A stretch of DNA of 64,000 bases, from assembly GCA_020831805.1 (NCBI GenBank), contig JAFIFX010000001.1, positions 248,001 through 312,000 on the forward strand. The letters run 5' to 3'. The translations under genes and the position numbers were made by a program. The DNA comes from Planctomycetota bacterium. GTDB lineage: Bacteria > Planctomycetota > Phycisphaerae > Phycisphaerales > UBA1924. Within the stretch, counting starts at the first letter, position 1. Every line of letters starts with the position of its first letter. Positions 47,825 to 56,867 of this stretch are shown here, piece after piece. A model generated the notes under the pieces. That model worked only from the letters and a program-made list of their open reading frames with translations, was not told the DNA's origin and did not search any database.

Positions 47825-48706
47825 ATGGGCGTGATCGGAACGGACATTCTTGATAACGACTTTGCGGCGGACGCGTACGCGGAGTTCCTTGGCCTCATGG
47901 AGGAGGGTGTCAGCCCGCGTGGGGCCGTGCGGCGGATGGTCAAGGATGCGTGCCTTGACGGTGACCCGTACGAGGTCTGCCCGTTCTGGCTGGGGCTGGC
48001 GTTGGCGCAGGTGGAGTCGGGGCGGCTGACCCGGCGCGTGCGGAGAATGGCGCTTCGGATCATCGATTCGGGCATGGATCTGGCGATCTGGGAGGCGGAA
48101 TCGCCGGGCGATGTCGCGGATCGGGGGGCGGCGCTGGTGGGGCTTCGGGAACGGATCATGGGGCCGAAGATCTCGCCGAAACGGCAGTCGCGGCCGCCGA
48201 AGGACAGGTTGGACTGGGAGCCGGGCGATGTGTTCGCGTATCGGTTGCGGTCGGGGAGGTGGACGGCGTTTCGGCTCGATGCGATTGAGGGTCAGCGAAC
48301 ACGCGAGGGCACATTTGAGCTTTACGACCTGTCGGTTTCGGATATTCCAACACCTGATCAGATCGCCGTTGCGGAGTTCCGCCTTTCGGCGTTCGCGAAG
48401 TCCGAGATATCAAGTATTCATCAACGAAGCATCGAGGCACTCGGTCTGTTCGGGGCCAAGCTGGAGAGGATCCAGAACGCGACGGAGGAGGAATATCGCA
48501 ACACGATTGTGCCCGAACTCATTCAAGAAGCCACGATCAGTGGCGCCCGGATCAGCCTGCTTCTTAGGGATTTCAATGCCGTGGGCCCGCAACGGCTCGA
48601 AAGGATTGCCCGCGGCGTGAACCGGACCCCGCCCGGCTGGTTCTCGTACCATTGCTACGCCGACGACCTGGACACCGTGCTGGAGCGTGAGTTCGGGCTG
48701 GCTTGA
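47825..48706 (+). CDS. DUF4259-like protein
   Basis: 293 residues from ATG 47825, with GAGGAG upstream. GVIGTDILDNDFAADAYAEF followed by an acidic FWLGLALAQVESGRLTRRVR resembles the GTG.F.DD.A.D..D core of DUF4259-type proteins, many of which are small accessory or immunity-like genes. The rest (GDVFAYRLRSGRWTAFRLDA; VSDIPTPDQIAVAEFRLSAF) is an extra beta-rich C-terminal half. Function unknown. Confidence 0.6.
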   Translation: MGVIGTDILDNDFAADAYAEFLGLMEEGVSPRGAVRRMVKDACLDGDPYEVCPFWLGLALAQVESGRLTRRVRRMALRIIDSGMDLAIWEAESPGDVADRGAALVGLRERIMGPKISPKRQSRPPKDRLDWEPGDVFAYRLRSGRWTAFRLDAIEGQRTREGTFELYDLSVSDIPTPDQIAVAEFRLSAFAKSEISSIHQRSIEALGLFGAKLERIQNATEEEYRNTIVPELIQEATISGARISLLLRDFNAVGPQRLERIARGVNRTPPGWFSYHCYADDLDTVLEREFGLA

Positions 48707-48730
48707 CGGTGCCCTCCTATCCTCCCCGCC

Positions 48731-49264
48731 ATGGACACCCGTGCTGTTGATCGTCTCCGTTCGTTGATCGCCGATGTGCCGGATTTCCCGAAGCCGGGGA
48801 TCCTGTTCAAGGATTTCACGCCGCTGCTGGCGGACCCGGGGGGGTTGGCGTTGGCGGTGGAGTTGATGGCCAACCCGTTCCGGGGGCAGAAGATCGACAT
48901 GGTGCTGGGGGCGGAATCCCGGGGGTTTATCTTCGGGATCGCGATCGCGCAGTCGTTGTCGGCGGGTTTCGTGCCGGTGCGCAAGCCGGGCAAGCTGCCG
49001 CGGACGGTGCACGGGGTGGACTACGCGCTCGAGTACGGGACGGACCGGCTGGAGATGCACACGGACGCGGTGGTCAAGGGCCAGCGGGTGCTGATGGTCG
49101 ACGACCTGCTGGCCACGGGCGGGACGATGCAGGCGTCGTGCGAGCTGGTCGAGAAGACCGGGGCCGAGATCGTGGGGATCACGGTGCTGATCGAGCTGGA
49201 GTTTCTCAAGGGGCGCGAGCGGCTGGGGCGGTTCGCGGAGGCGCACTCTGTGTTGAAGTTTTGA
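48731..49264 (+). CDS. apt: Adenine phosphoribosyltransferase
   Basis: 177 residues. IADVPDFPKPGILFKDFTPL at the N-terminus; GAESRGFIFG; VRKPGKLPRTVHGVDYALEY; and the PRPP motif VLMVDDLLATGGTMQAS. It converts adenine and PRPP to AMP (salvage). Located 24 bases after the DUF4259-like gene. Confidence 0.97.
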   Translation: MDTRAVDRLRSLIADVPDFPKPGILFKDFTPLLADPGGLALAVELMANPFRGQKIDMVLGAESRGFIFGIAIAQSLSAGFVPVRKPGKLPRTVHGVDYALEYGTDRLEMHTDAVVKGQRVLMVDDLLATGGTMQASCELVEKTGAEIVGITVLIELEFLKGRERLGRFAEAHSVLKF

Positions 49265-49266
49265 AT

Positions 49267-49502
49267 CGGTACGCGGAGGTGCAGAGGCCTCGCAGAGGGC
49301 TCGGAGGGGAATAGTTTGAACGCGAAGACCGCGAAGTTCGCAAAGCAGTCTCGGGAAACTGCCGGCTCATCTGCTTCTTGCATTTATGGATGTATGATGA
49401 ATCAGGAAGAAGATCAGGGTTCGAAACCCACGCTTCGCGTCCTTCGCGGTCTTCGCGTTAGAAAATCTTTGTCTTTCTTCCGCGCCCTCCGCGTACCGGT
49501 CT
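49267..49502. repeat. Large inverted-repeat element between apt and the TIM-barrel gene
   Basis: Sister of the 44429 element: outer arms GGTACGCGGAGGTGCAGAGG and CCTCCGCGTACCGG, inner arms AACGCGAAGACCGCGAAG and CTTCGCGGTCTTCGCGTT. Less perfect and about 235 bases long. Again between convergent genes, with both ends touching the flanking stop codons. Confidence 0.82.
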
Positions 49503-50336
49503 TCATCCCCCCGGCAGCGCGGTGAGGCGGCGCCAGGTTTCGATGGCGGCCTGGACAGCCTGGGCGGGGTCCGCGCAGCCGCGGGTGTCGGCGGTGATCC
49601 AGCGTTGGCCCGTGGTCAGCGCAGCCGCGGCGTAGGCGGTCATGTCGGGGCGGGCGCCCTCGGCGTTGACGGGGCAGCGTCCGGTGGCGTTGAGGGCGGT
49701 CAGGCGCAGGGCGGCGAGGCCGGGTTGGGCGGCGGCCTGGACGGGGTCCTCGCCGGCGAGCAGGTGGGACGCGGGATCGATGCCGGGGGCGAGCCAGTTG
49801 CCGCGGGACGGCGTACCCGGCGTGTGGTCGGCGCCGACCGCGCCGTATTTTTCGAACATCGCGCCCAGGGCGTCGCGGTCGTGGTCGGGCAGGGCCCCGG
49901 GCAGCGTCAGCGAGACGGCGGGTCGGGAGCGGCCGCCGACCAGGCGGGCCAGCTCGACGCCGAGCATGGCGGTCTGCTGGACGGTCTCGAAGGCCCGCTC
50001 GGACTTGGACGGGTCGGTGTAATGCTCGGGCGGGATGAACAGATCGATGCCGGTCAGTTCCAGCTCGGTGCGTCGGAGCATGGCGGCCAGATCGCGCCGG
50101 GCCGAGCGGCCCAGGTCGCGGGCGCGGCAGTCCGGGCGGGACGCGTCGAGCGCGAGGCCGCGGACGCGCTGGTCGCGGACCCACTCGGCGGCGGGCTGCG
50201 TGGCGGCCCAGGGCGTGCCGGGGCGTGCGGGCAGCCCGGACAGCGAGACCGCGATTTCCGGCGCGTGGAACACGGGTGACTTTAGGGGCCCGGCGGACCG
50301 GGATACGGCCGGGCCGACGCCGCGACCACCTACCAT
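49503..50336 (-). CDS. Xylose-isomerase-like TIM-barrel protein
   Basis: 277 residues. RVRGLALDASRPDCRARDLG, then RDLAAMLRRTELELTGIDLF and PPEHYTDPSKSERAFETVQQ, match the front half of sugar-phosphate isomerase/epimerase proteins, with LARLVGGRSRPAVSLTLPG continuing the barrel. The usual metal ligands cannot be placed with certainty. It may be a sugar epimerase or AP-endonuclease-like protein of unknown substrate. The start (ATG 50336) is only five bases from a divergent GTG start. Confidence 0.6.
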   Translation of the reverse strand: MVGGRGVGPAVSRSAGPLKSPVFHAPEIAVSLSGLPARPGTPWAATQPAAEWVRDQRVRGLALDASRPDCRARDLGRSARRDLAAMLRRTELELTGIDLFIPPEHYTDPSKSERAFETVQQTAMLGVELARLVGGRSRPAVSLTLPGALPDHDRDALGAMFEKYGAVGADHTPGTPSRGNWLAPGIDPASHLLAGEDPVQAAAQPGLAALRLTALNATGRCPVNAEGARPDMTAYAAAALTTGQRWITADTRGCADPAQAVQAAIETWRRLTALPGG

Positions 50337-50341
50337 GACCC

Positions 50342-50926
50342 GTGTCCCGGAGAACCGTCTACCGAATCGGCGAGACCGTCCACCTGACCGCGCTGGCGGT
50401 GTGGTCTGGCGCGCTGTTCGGCGCGGGGGTGGCGGCGGCGGTGGCGTTCCCCACGATGCGGGACCTCGCCCCCACGCTGGGCGCGTACCCCGGATATGAC
50501 GGCGAGCACTGGATGCTCGCGGCCGGGCGGGTGGCGGCCCGGGTGTTCCTCGTCACGGACATGGTCCAGTTCGTCTGCGCGTTCCTCGCGATCGGGGGGT
50601 TCGTGCTGGCGGTGATCGCCGGGTCCAAGGCGAAGTCGTGGCTGCAGTTCTTCCGGGCCCTGGCGCTGGGGGTGGCGTTCCTGCTCGCGTCGTTCCACCT
50701 GCTGATCCAGGGGCCGAGCATGGACCGGGACCTGCGGGCGTACTGGGACGCCGCGGCGGCGGGGAACAACGAGGCGGCCCAGACCCACCAGCAGGCCTTC
50801 GCCCGCCAACACCCCAACGCCTCGCGGGTGATGACGGGCACCTTCATCGCCACGCTGGGCGCGCTGGGGCTGGGCGCGTGGTCGCTGGCGGGGCGGGCGG
50901 CGGCGCGGGACGGGGAGCCGCTGTGA
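50342..50926 (+). CDS. Four-helix membrane protein of unknown function
   Basis: 194 residues from GTG 50342. Four hydrophobic segments: HLTALAVWSGALFGAGVAAA, VTDMVQFVCAFLAIGGFVLA, FFRALALGVAFLLASFHLLI and GTFIATLGALGLGAWSLAG. Between helices 3 and 4 is an acidic/glutamine-rich loop. The pattern recalls DUF4149-like integral membrane proteins, but that is uncertain. The stop overlaps the nth start (GTGA), so the two are coupled. Confidence 0.68.
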   Translation: MSRRTVYRIGETVHLTALAVWSGALFGAGVAAAVAFPTMRDLAPTLGAYPGYDGEHWMLAAGRVAARVFLVTDMVQFVCAFLAIGGFVLAVIAGSKAKSWLQFFRALALGVAFLLASFHLLIQGPSMDRDLRAYWDAAAAGNNEAAQTHQQAFARQHPNASRVMTGTFIATLGALGLGAWSLAGRAAARDGEPL

Positions 50927-51651
50927 CCACCGGCGCGGCGCACCCCAAGGGCAAGCACAACCCCCGCGGCCTGAAGGACATCCCCTTCGCCCTGCCGGAG
51001 GTCACGCGGGCGGAGAAGACGCGGGCGAAGAAGATCGCCTATGCGCTCGACGAGCACTACCCCGACGCGTTCTGCGAGCTGGTCCATTCCAACGCCCACG
51101 AGCTGCTGATCGCGACGATCCTCTCCGCGCAGGCGACCGACGCCGGCGTGAACAAGGCCACGCCCAAACTCTTCAAGGCGTTCCGCACGCCCGCCGACTA
51201 CGCCAAGGCCACGCCCGAGCAGATCGAGCCGCACATCAGGACCATCGGCCTGTTCCGCGGCAAGGCCAAGAGCATCCACGAGGCCATGACCCGCGTGGTG
51301 GAGGTCTATGGCGGCGAAGTGCCGGACACCATGGAGGACCTGCTCACCCTCCGCGGCGTGGCCCGTAAGACGGCCAATGTCGTGCTGGGCAACGCCTTCG
51401 GGATCAATGTCGGCTTCGTGGTGGACACGCATGTGCAACGCCTGTCGTGGCGCTTGGGCCTGGTCGAGGAACCGAAGATGAACACCGCGTTCATCGAGAA
51501 GCGCCTGATGGCCCTGTTCCCCCGCGACCGCTGGAGCCGCCTGGGGCATCAACTCGTTTTCCACGGTCGCTACGCCTGCACGGCCCGGCCCAACTGCAAG
51601 CACGACCACCCGATCTGCGTGAAGTTCGGGATCAACTGCCCGAAGACCTGA
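50923..51651 (+). CDS. nth: Endonuclease III (DNA glycosylase/AP lyase)
   Basis: 242 residues from GTG 50923. The helix-hairpin-helix LLTLRGVARKTANVVLGNAF carries the catalytic Lys, followed by the catalytic Asp in GFVVDTHVQRLSWRL. ATILSAQATDAGVNKATPKL is the conserved helix. The C-terminal iron-sulfur site has four Cys but unusual spacing: CTARPNCKHDHPICVKFG..C gives C-X5-C-X6-C-X6-C instead of C-X6-C-X2-C-X5-C. It removes oxidised pyrimidines and nicks the AP site. The N-terminal 40 residues are Lys-rich. Confidence 0.95.
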   Translation: MTTGAAHPKGKHNPRGLKDIPFALPEVTRAEKTRAKKIAYALDEHYPDAFCELVHSNAHELLIATILSAQATDAGVNKATPKLFKAFRTPADYAKATPEQIEPHIRTIGLFRGKAKSIHEAMTRVVEVYGGEVPDTMEDLLTLRGVARKTANVVLGNAFGINVGFVVDTHVQRLSWRLGLVEEPKMNTAFIEKRLMALFPRDRWSRLGHQLVFHGRYACTARPNCKHDHPICVKFGINCPKT

Positions 51652-51962
51652 CGCCCCCCAATACCCAAACATTCTTCGGAGGGTGTGAGGCTGGGACACC
51701 CCGACACACCCACAGGAATTGGGTGTCTGGGGATTCTGGCTTGATCCCAGCCCCCGATCCGGTTTCCTTGGCGCACGCGACCGAGCGACTCGGCGAGCGG
51801 GGGGCATGTCAGACCAAAGTGACAGAACAGACCACCTTCCGGAAGATGCACGGGCCGGCGGCCGCCCGTGCCTTCCCGTGCTGGGTCGTGAGCGAGGATT
51901 GTCCAAAGACCGAACTGGATCCTGGACATGCCGACTTGAGATGCCGAACTGGAGGAACTGAG
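51652..51962. other. Intergenic region, 311 bases
   Basis: No convincing gene. An imperfect GC-rich hairpin around 51698-51732 (CACACCC...GGGTGTC) may end nth transcription; no T-run follows. Composition is slightly less GC-rich than the flanks. Confidence 0.4.
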
Positions 51963-52211
51963 ATGGAATCCCGTGGATGCCTGACTCTGATGCGCACCCG
52001 CCTTGTTGCTATCAGCATGGCGCTCATGCTCGGAAGCACAGCGATGATCGGCTTCGGTCAGGTCGCAGGGGCCTCGTTCGATCACTCGTCGCACCCGCTG
52101 GACGGCGGGGCTAAGACCGACATCGCAGCGACCCTGCACGGCACGACCCAAGGCGATGCCGGGTGCGAGCCACAGTGGTCGGCCCTGACCGGCCCGGGCG
52201 GCACCGGGTGA
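51963..52211 (+). pseudogene. Truncated N-terminus of a secreted propeller-type protein
   Basis: An ATG with GGAGGA upstream opens 82 codons: a signal-like MRTRLVAISMALMLGSTAMI region, then GDAGCEPQWSALTGPGG and a stop. In the next frame the DNA continues VNSTVEALTVFDGGPPA. Planctomycete secreted proteins often have QWS.LG.GM...V.ALTVFD.G.GPALY at the start of a repeat domain, so one base was lost near 52205 and the rest of the gene is missing or degraded. The 255 bases that follow (52212-52466) contain no further gene. Confidence 0.6.
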
Positions 52212-52466
52212 ACAGCACGGTCGAAGCCCTGACGGTGTTCGACGGCGGCCCCCCGGCTCGGCACACCCGTGCGCTACGCCCTCCCCCTGATGCGGTGGGG
52301 TTCGCCGCCGGAATGGCGTGAATTCGCCTCTTCCGCGCGCTTCCGCATGAGTAACGCTCCGCCTCTCCGCTCCCACTCTCAACAGGCAGGCGGGTCCGCC
52401 GGCCGAACCGGGCTGTTCCAGAGTCGGGATGGCCCATCCCGAATCACAGAAGTTTGGAGACGACCG

Positions 52467-55157
52467 ATGTTGCAATTCAAGAACGTGATCGTATGGACCG
52501 GATTCGTGAGCGCAGCCCTGACGGGGCATGCGATGGCCGGCAACCCGGCGTGCCCGGGGCTGGAGCGTCCCACGCTCTACGAGAATCTCAAGATCCAGCC
52601 CAACGACGTCGGATCGCAAGATTTCTTCGGCTGGGCAGTGGCGATCGACGGCGGGCGCGCCGTCGTCGGGGCACACCAGCACGGGCCGTTCGTGTCCGGC
52701 AAGGCCTACCTCATCGACGCCGAGACCGGGTCGGTGATCGCCCGGCTCGCCCCATCCGACGGAGGAAACGGGGACAATTTCGGCTATTCCGTCGCGATCG
52801 ACGGCGACACCGTGATCGTCGGGTCGATCTACAACGCCAACGGCGGGCTCCCGTCCGGGGCGGCCTATCTGTACAACATCGCCGGCGCTTCGGGAGTGAT
52901 CACCGAGACCGCCAAGCTCGTCGCCTCCAACCGCCAGGGGTTCGACCTCATCGGCGTCTCCGTCGCCGTCTCGGGTGATCGGGCGGTCGTCGGGGCCGAG
53001 GGCGTGGAATCGGCCTATGTGTTCGACATCGCGGGGGCGAGCGGCCTGCTCACCGAGAGCGCCACGCTCGTCCCGTCCGACAGCACGTTCCGGTTCGGCG
53101 CCGCCGTGGCGATCGACGGCAACACCGCGATCGTGGGGTCGCCCCACGGCGGGGCCGGGAGCAACCCGAACGGCAAGGCATACATGTTCGACCTCGCGGG
53201 CGCGTCGGGCTTCGTGACCGAGACGGCGAGGCTCGTGCCCACGAACGGGGCCATCGGCGACCAGTTCGGCGCCTCCGTCGCGATCGACGGCGACAGCGTC
53301 GTCGTCGGGGCGCTCCGGAACGAGGGAAACAACGGCGTCCGAGCCGGCACGGTCTATCTGTTCGACGTCGCAAACGCCGTCGGCCAGGTCCACGAATCGG
53401 CCATGCTGCTCACGTCCGACCGGATCCAATCCGACAACTTCGGCCGTTCCGTCTCGGTCCGCGGCTCCACGGTGTTTGTCGGGGCGAGCAGCGCGTTCCG
53501 CGACCAGATCACGTTCGGCACCGCGTACCAGTTCTCGATCGCGGGCGCCGGCAACGGTGCCGTGATCTGCGAGCAGGCCATGCTCCGTTCGAGCGTCCCC
53601 GGCCCGGAAGAATCCTTTGGAACCTCGGTCGCGTACGACGGCAGGCACGCGCTCGTGGGCACCCCCGGCAGCATCCGCCTGGACAACCTCGGCGCGGTCT
53701 ACCGGTACCGGATCAACGCCGACCTCCCGGGCGCGGGCATCGTCGTGAACGAATCGAAGATCTCCGCGCTGTCCGGCGGGTTCCAGGGCCCCCTCGGCTT
53801 TCAGGATGCATTCGGCAGCGCGGTCGTCAGCATCGGCGACCTCGACGGCGACGGGATCGATGATCTCGCCGTCGGGGCGAACACCACCGGCGGGGATCTC
53901 GGCGCGGTCTGGGTCCTCTTTATGAACGCCGACGGCACCGTCAGGGACCAGCAGAAGATCGCCCAGGGCGTCGGCGGGTTCAACGGGCCGCTGACCGGTC
54001 AGGCCCGGTTCGGCAAGAGCATCGCCGCGATCGGCGACCTCGATGGCGACGGCGTGCCCGATCTCGTCGTCGGGGCTTCGAACGATTCCGGCAGTGGCAC
54101 ATGGCGCGGCGCGGTCTGGGTTCTCTTCATGAATCCCGACGGCACCGTCAAGGCCGAGCAGAAGATCTCCGAAACTCACGGCGGCTTCGGCGGCACGCTG
54201 AACAACTCCGCACAGTTCGGCTCGAGTGTCGCCGCGATCGGCGATCTCGACGGCGACGGCGTGCCCGATCTGGCCGTGGGAACGCCCGGCGACACCGACG
54301 GCGGTACGAGCCGCGGCGCGGTCTGGGTTCTCTTCATGAACCCCGACGGCACCGTCAAGGGCCAGCAGAAGATCTCGAGCACATCGGGCGGCTTCGCCGG
54401 CGCCCCGAACGATTTTTCCTGGTTCGGCGCCAGCGTGGACGTGCTGGGTGATCTCGACGGCGACGGCGTGGCGGATCTCGTCGTCGGCGCGCACGGCGTT
54501 CAGGAAAGCGGACTGAACACCGGCGCGGTCTGGGTCCTCTTCATGAACCCCGACGGCACCGTCAAGGCCGAGCAGAAGATCTCGAACTCATCGGGCGGCT
54601 TCTCCGGGCCGCTGATGAACAACGACCGGTTCGGCTTCAGCATCGCCTCGCTCGGAGACATCGACATGGACGGCGTCCCGGACATCGCCGTCGGGGCGTG
54701 GCTCGACAGCCAGGAAGGCCCCAGCCGGGGTTCGGTCTGGATCATCTGCCTCAACACCGACGGCACCGTCAAGTATGAGCAGAAGATCAGCGGCACGCAG
54801 GGCGGTTTCGCCGGCCCGCTCGACGATCTCGACGCGTTCGGATCCAGCGTGGCCGTGGTCAACAACATCCACGGCGACGGCAAGCCCGCACTCGCGGTCG
54901 GCGCGATCGGCGACGACGACGGCTTCCAGAACGCCGGGGCCGTCTGGCTGCTCTCCCTAAACGGCGTCATTTCGGACGGCATCTTCGAATGCCCGGCCGA
55001 CATCAACGGTGATGGTGCCCTCAACTTCTTCGACATCGCCGAGTTCCTCAACCTCTACCAGGCCCAGGACCCCATCGCCGACTGGAACGACGACGGCCTG
55101 TTCAACTTCTTCGACATGGCCGCCTATCTCAACGACTTCAACGCCGGTTGCCCCTGA
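52467..55157 (+). CDS. Large secreted FG-GAP repeat protein with GC-type dockerin
   Basis: 896 residues from ATG 52467. Signal region MLQFKNVIVWTGFVSAALTG-HAMA. The N-terminal half has propeller-like repeats (FGYSVAIDGDTVIVGSIYNA; FGAAVAIDGNTAIVGSPHGG). The C-terminal half has about five FG-GAP/integrin-like repeats of about 66 residues with GDLDGDGVPDLVVGA calcium-type loops and GAVWVLFMNPDGTVKAEQKI. The end (ADINGDGALNFFDIAEFLNL; WNDDGLFNFFDMAAYLNDFN; AGCP) is a two-EF-hand dockerin that stops at GC-P. Family knowledge: such dockerins anchor secreted planctomycete proteins. Base use differs from neighbours: ACGT appears about six times here while it is almost absent elsewhere, hinting at recent acquisition. 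Confidence 0.88.
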   Translation: MLQFKNVIVWTGFVSAALTGHAMAGNPACPGLERPTLYENLKIQPNDVGSQDFFGWAVAIDGGRAVVGAHQHGPFVSGKAYLIDAETGSVIARLAPSDGGNGDNFGYSVAIDGDTVIVGSIYNANGGLPSGAAYLYNIAGASGVITETAKLVASNRQGFDLIGVSVAVSGDRAVVGAEGVESAYVFDIAGASGLLTESATLVPSDSTFRFGAAVAIDGNTAIVGSPHGGAGSNPNGKAYMFDLAGASGFVTETARLVPTNGAIGDQFGASVAIDGDSVVVGALRNEGNNGVRAGTVYLFDVANAVGQVHESAMLLTSDRIQSDNFGRSVSVRGSTVFVGASSAFRDQITFGTAYQFSIAGAGNGAVICEQAMLRSSVPGPEESFGTSVAYDGRHALVGTPGSIRLDNLGAVYRYRINADLPGAGIVVNESKISALSGGFQGPLGFQDAFGSAVVSIGDLDGDGIDDLAVGANTTGGDLGAVWVLFMNADGTVRDQQKIAQGVGGFNGPLTGQARFGKSIAAIGDLDGDGVPDLVVGASNDSGSGTWRGAVWVLFMNPDGTVKAEQKISETHGGFGGTLNNSAQFGSSVAAIGDLDGDGVPDLAVGTPGDTDGGTSRGAVWVLFMNPDGTVKGQQKISSTSGGFAGAPNDFSWFGASVDVLGDLDGDGVADLVVGAHGVQESGLNTGAVWVLFMNPDGTVKAEQKISNSSGGFSGPLMNNDRFGFSIASLGDIDMDGVPDIAVGAWLDSQEGPSRGSVWIICLNTDGTVKYEQKISGTQGGFAGPLDDLDAFGSSVAVVNNIHGDGKPALAVGAIGDDDGFQNAGAVWLLSLNGVISDGIFECPADINGDGALNFFDIAEFLNLYQAQDPIADWNDDGLFNFFDMAAYLNDFNAGCP

Positions 55158-55194
55158 CGCAATCGCCCGCCGCGATGGACCGCGAGAAACAACA

Positions 55195-55226
55195 ACACCC
55201 CCGGGCCCGCCCGGGGGTGTTTGTTT
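55195..55226 (+). terminator. Intrinsic terminator of the FG-GAP gene
   Basis: ACACCCCCGGG-CCCG-CCCGGGGGTGT, 11-bp stem, followed by TTGTTTG. It also lies at the 3' end of the antisense tRNA gene. Confidence 0.85.
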
Positions 55227-55230
55227 GAAG

Positions 55231-55304
55231 CGATCCCGACAGGATTCGAACCTGTAACCTCTGGCTTCGGAGGCCAGCGCTCTATCCAGTTGAGCTACGG
55301 GATC
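55231..55304 (-). tRNA. tRNA-Arg (anticodon CCG)
   Basis: On the minus strand a 74-base cloverleaf: acceptor GATCCCG / CGGGATC plus discriminator G, D arm GCTC..GAGC, anticodon stem CTGGC / GCCAG around CTCCGAA (anticodon CCG), variable AGGTT, T arm ACAGG-TTCGAAT-CCTGT. CCA is not encoded. CCG reads CGG. Confidence 0.97.
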
Positions 55305-55361
55305 AGACTGTGACCGGCACGCGGTGCGGGCCGGGCCGGAGTCTACGATCGCGCCCGCCCG

Positions 55362-56654
55362 ATGGCAACGCCCACGCCCATCCCGCCGCCGAATCCGCCC
55401 TTTCCCGGCCGCCCGGCGTCGCTCTGGCTGGTCCTGGGCCTGACCTTCCTCGGCTCGATCGGCACAGGGGCGGTGACCAACGGCATCTTCTTCATCACCT
55501 CCGCCGCGATGGGGTACGGCCGGCGCGAGAACCTCTGGCTGGGCGCGGTGTTCGGGGCGACCTACATCGCCGCCGCCCTCCTGGCCGGGCCGGGCCTGCG
55601 GACCCTGGCCCGACGCGTCGGGTGGATCTCGACCCGGGGGGTGACGACTGTGGTGCTGGCCCTGATGGGCGTGGCCTGCCTGCTGCCACTGGCGGCCCGC
55701 GAGGCCGCCCCCGGCCTGATCGAGCCGGCCGTGTGGGCGATGGTGCTGGTCTACTCCCCCGCCACCGGCGTGCTCTGGCCGGTGGTCGAGTCGTACCTGT
55801 CGGGCGGGCGCAGCGGCAAGCGCCTGCGCTGGGCGATCGGGCGGTTCAACATCGTCTGGTCCGCCGCACTGGTCGGGGCCTATTTCGGCATGGCCCCGCT
55901 GCTGGAACACCGCCCGTTCTGGATCCTCGCCGGGCTGGGCGCGATCCACCTGGCGATGTGCGCGGTGATGTTCGCGCTGCCCCGCGAGCCGGCCCGGCAC
56001 GCCGAGGACCACGAGCCGCACCCGCCGGTGTACGAGGCCCTGCTGGCCCTGTTCCGCGTGCTGCTGTTCTCGTCCTACCTGATCCTCTCCGCCGTCAACC
56101 CGATCCAGCCGATTATCCTCGAACGCCTCGAGGTGCGGGTGGCCTGGTGGATGCCCGTGGCCAGCGTCTGGCTGGCGGCACGCGTCTTCGTCTTCGTGCT
56201 CTTCGAGCGGTGGCACGGCTGGCACGGACGCTGGTGGACCCCGTGGGCCGGGCTGGGGGCGATGGTCCTCGGCTTCGCCATGACGGTCGGATCGCCCGCG
56301 TTCGGGCCGTCGGCGGGCCTGGGCGTCTTCGCGGCCGGGCTGGCCTGCATGGGCGCGGGCATCGCGGCGATCTACTGCGGGGCCCTTTACTACGCCATGG
56401 CCGTCGGCTCCGCCGGGGTCGACGCGGGCGGCAAGCATGAGGCCGTCATCGGCATGGGCTACACCATCGGGCCGGTTCTGGGCCTGGTGGCCCTGGGGCT
56501 GGCCGGGACCGGGCCGGATGGAACAGAACCGGACGCCGAGGCGTTCCGTGCCTGGACCATTTCCCTGGTGACGCTGGCCGCGATCGGCACGGGCCTCTGG
56601 GGATGGCGGGTGGCCCGACGCCGGCAGCGGACTTTCCCGGAAACGCCCCCTTAA
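55362..56654 (+). CDS. MFS transporter
   Basis: 430 residues with about 11-12 hydrophobic helices, beginning LWLVLGLTFLGSIGTGAVTN and ending AWTISLVTLAAIGTGLWGW. LVYSPATGVLWPVVESYLSG followed by a charged loop (GKRLRWAIGRFNIVWSAALV) is a typical MFS layout. No substrate motif. The loop between halves is Pro/His-rich (HAEDHEPHPPVYEALLALF). Start ATG 55362. Confidence 0.8.
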   Translation: MATPTPIPPPNPPFPGRPASLWLVLGLTFLGSIGTGAVTNGIFFITSAAMGYGRRENLWLGAVFGATYIAAALLAGPGLRTLARRVGWISTRGVTTVVLALMGVACLLPLAAREAAPGLIEPAVWAMVLVYSPATGVLWPVVESYLSGGRSGKRLRWAIGRFNIVWSAALVGAYFGMAPLLEHRPFWILAGLGAIHLAMCAVMFALPREPARHAEDHEPHPPVYEALLALFRVLLFSSYLILSAVNPIQPIILERLEVRVAWWMPVASVWLAARVFVFVLFERWHGWHGRWWTPWAGLGAMVLGFAMTVGSPAFGPSAGLGVFAAGLACMGAGIAAIYCGALYYAMAVGSAGVDAGGKHEAVIGMGYTIGPVLGLVALGLAGTGPDGTEPDAEAFRAWTISLVTLAAIGTGLWGWRVARRRQRTFPETPP

Positions 56655-56867
56655 TCAGGGTGTTTCCGGCGGAAGAGAAACTTTCCGGTCGTTCGATCGT
56701 AGATATCGGGGCCGCCTTCCCGTTCCCGAACGCCCAGCCCGGATCCGGGTGGGCGGAACGGGCCACGCGGACCCCGGGTTGTGGCGAACGCCTCGCCCGG
56801 CGACGATGTAGGACGGATCGACCCGCGGCCGCCGCAATCGGGGCCGCTCAGCACGAACGGAGCACGG

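Noticed and set aside
51570..54494. Very long antisense open frame (about 970 codons) opposite nth, the propeller remnant and the FG-GAP gene
   Set aside because: Composition-driven shadow: low-complexity Arg/Gly/Ala/Asp-rich translation, no homology blocks, and it spans three unrelated genes on the other strand.
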